Below, piece after piece: positions 62,767-64,000 of a DNA stretch of 64,000 nucleotides. The translations under genes were made by a program, and so were the position numbers. The first letter of the stretch is position 1; each line of letters starts with the position of its first letter. The DNA lies in contig NC_080540.1 of NCBI RefSeq assembly GCF_028640845.1, positions 285,227,524 through 285,291,523 on the forward strand. The letters are read 5' to 3'. This DNA is from Ahaetulla prasina (Eukaryota > Chordata > Lepidosauria > Squamata > Colubridae). The notes under the pieces are model-generated. The model had not been told where the DNA came from, did not search any database, and was given only the letters and a program-made list of their open reading frames with translations.

Positions 62767-62960
62767 TCTACCTACCTACCTACCTATCTACCTACCTACC
62801 TACCTACCTACCTACCTACCTACCTACCTACCTACCGTGTCTGTCTGTCTGTCTGTCTGTCATCTGTCTGTCCATCCGTCCATCCATCCATCTACCTACC
62901 TACCTACCTATCTATCTAATCTATTGGTGTCTATCTGTCTGTCTATGTATCTATCTATTA
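62767..62960. repeat. (CTAC)n(TGTC)n(ATCC)n(CTAC)n(ATCT)n compound array
   Basis: CTAC to about 62,835; TGTC = (GACA)n to about 62,872; short ATCC; CTAC again; ATCT. Frames of up to 136 codons here are repeat translation. Confidence 0.95.
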
Positions 62961-62964
62961 GCAT

Positions 62965-63180
62965 TTTTTTATTTATTTTATTTATTTATTTTTGTCACAA
63001 CAGTATATTTATTTATATTTATTTTTGTACAACAGTATATATTTATATATTTATACAACAGTATATATTTATATATTTATACAACAGTATATTTATTTAT
63101 ATTTATTTTTGTCACAACAGTATATATAAGCATAAGCATGAAAATAACTATATAATATATTAGCATATATACATACATAT
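62965..63180 (-). mobile_element. CR1-like LINE tail with tandem 'acaacagtatat' units
   Basis: TTTATTTATT, 'tttgtcacaacagtatattt', then about four repeats of a 30-36 bp unit (tttatacaacagtatat), ending 'atataagcataagcatgaaa' as in 35,490. The tail region has been amplified. Confidence 0.7.
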
Positions 63181-63243
63181 ATATATATATTAGCATATAT
63201 ACATACAATATATATATTCTGCGGTTTTCACGGGTGTTTGTAT

Positions 63244-63555
63244 GTAGGTCTTTGGTTGTTCGGGTTTTCTCCCGTGTAAAATTAGAAGTGTCTTGGCGAC
63301 GTTTCAACGAAGTCTCATTCGTCATCTTCACATTGCTCCCAGAAGCACGAAGCTGAAGCCTGAAGATGACAAATGAGACTTCGTCAAACGCGCCAAGACA
63401 CTCCAACGCGGAGAAAATAAATAACCAAAGACATATATATATATATAGGTCTTTGGTTGTTCGGGTTTTCTCCCGTGTAAAATTGGAAGTGTCTTGGCGA
63501 CGTTTCGACGAAGTCTCATTCGTCATCTTCAGGCTTCAGCTTCGTGCTTCTTTTG
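63244..63555. repeat. Hairpin repeat cluster (three arms)
   Basis: Arm 1 (63,244-63,330, minus sense), arm 2 (63,358-63,437, plus sense) and arm 3 (63,450-63,550, minus sense) share 'ggtctttggttgttcgggtt', 'gtgtcttggcgacgtttc' and 'gaagtctcattcgtcatctt'. Arms 1-2 form a hairpin; arms 2-3 form another around an (AT)n stretch. The same repeat occurs at 2,459. Confidence 0.8.
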
Positions 63556-63824
63556 CAACATGGTGGTCATTAGAAATATCCCAATTCTTCATATCTCCAT
63601 TCAGTACTTACTGTAGGAAAATGTAATTTTTCACAAATGGTTCCAAAAGGTTTGTTGGAAGAAATGTCCATCTGGGTTCAGTTCCAAGTGGGGAAGGAGA
63701 CATTGGAAACATGGAGACTGCTTGGAAAGATGGTTTAATGGTGGTCAGGATCACATGGCTTGAGTTCCTGAACAGAAAACTTTTCTGTTCAGGATGTTTA
63801 TATATATATAAACATCTGTATGTC

Positions 63825-63875
63825 TATCATCTACCTACCTATCTACTGTGTCTGTCTGTCATCTGTCTTTCTATC
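63825..63875. repeat. CTAC/TGTC/ATCT short array
   Basis: Mixed tetranucleotides of the same types as 62,767-62,960. The DNA at 63,556-63,824 is unassigned except an (AT)n near 63,798. Confidence 0.85.
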
Positions 63876-63879
63876 TGTT

Positions 63880-63968
63880 TATCTTTTATGTACACTGAGA
63901 GCATATGCACCAAGACAAATTCCTTGTGTGTCCAATCACACTTGGCCAATAAAATTCTATTCTATTCT
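63880..63968 (+). mobile_element. L3-type LINE 3' end
   Basis: 'cttttatgtacactgagagc', 'caagacaaattccttgtgtg', 'cacttggccaataaaattct', then two ATTCT units, changing to ATCT. Confidence 0.9.
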
Positions 63969-64000
63969 GTTTATCTATCTATCTATCTATCTATCTATCT
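63969..64000. repeat. (ATCT)n array, cut by window end
   Basis: Seven or more ATCT units starting directly at the LINE tail. Confidence 0.95.

Overview
This window is repeat-dense, essentially non-coding DNA from a squamate reptile, most likely a snake. I base that on the combination of repeat families: tRNA-derived SINEs of the Sauria type with ACCTTT tails, Bov-B (RTE) LINE 3' ends, abundant CR1-like and L2-like LINE 3' ends, CR1/L3-type LINEs ending in (ATTCT)n, a SPIN-like hAT element, many short hAT-like elements, and long GATA/GACA (Bkm-type) arrays. Nothing is bacterial: there are no operons, ribosome sites or CRISPR. I found no exon of a host protein-coding gene. The long open frames come from retrotransposons or low-complexity DNA.

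Layout. 1-9.5 kb: SINEs, short hAT-like elements, L2 and CR1 fragments, and a repeat-poor stretch (about 3.3-4.8 kb) that could hold conserved non-coding sequence. 9.5-14.7 kb: L3 LINE ends and a recent 1.62-kb tandem duplication carrying an LTR-like element. 15.1-16.35 kb: a three-level nest (foldback element, hAT element, solo LTR). 17.5-19.5 kb: the largest LINE remnant, with a reverse transcriptase domain broken by frameshifts and a stop. 20.5-22.1 kb: a 1.25-kb L1 insertion carrying ORF1 but no ORF2, inside a hAT-like element. 22-31 kb: Bov-B, SINEs, an LTR-like element, a hAT element with a minisatellite, a truncated L1 and a LINE inside a foldback element. 32.9-33.4 kb: a SPIN-like element with a triplicated core. 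33.6-38.2 kb: L2 with a solo LTR inside, then several short DNA transposons. 39-40.2 kb: a purine-only minisatellite. 40.6-46.1 kb: foldbacks, LTR, SINEs, LINE ends. 46.6-55.9 kb: a mosaic of recent segmental duplications. 56-64 kb: more LINE ends, a 609-bp tandem repeat, hairpin repeats with hammerhead-like cores, and GATA/GACA/CTAC arrays.

How the parts relate. The main story is layered insertion. Exact target-site duplications (TSDs) were read for many elements: 8 bp for the hAT-like ones, about 5 bp for LTRs, 15-17 bp for L1. Several distinct short DNA transposon families share the 8-bp pattern nnnTAnnn, which is known for the Buster branch of hAT. L1, Bov-B and CR1/L3 LINEs would be the likely sources of movement for the SINEs and truncated copies; that is family knowledge, not something this window proves. 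Family names were given by recognition, without a database search, and element edges without a TSD are accurate to about 10-30 bp.
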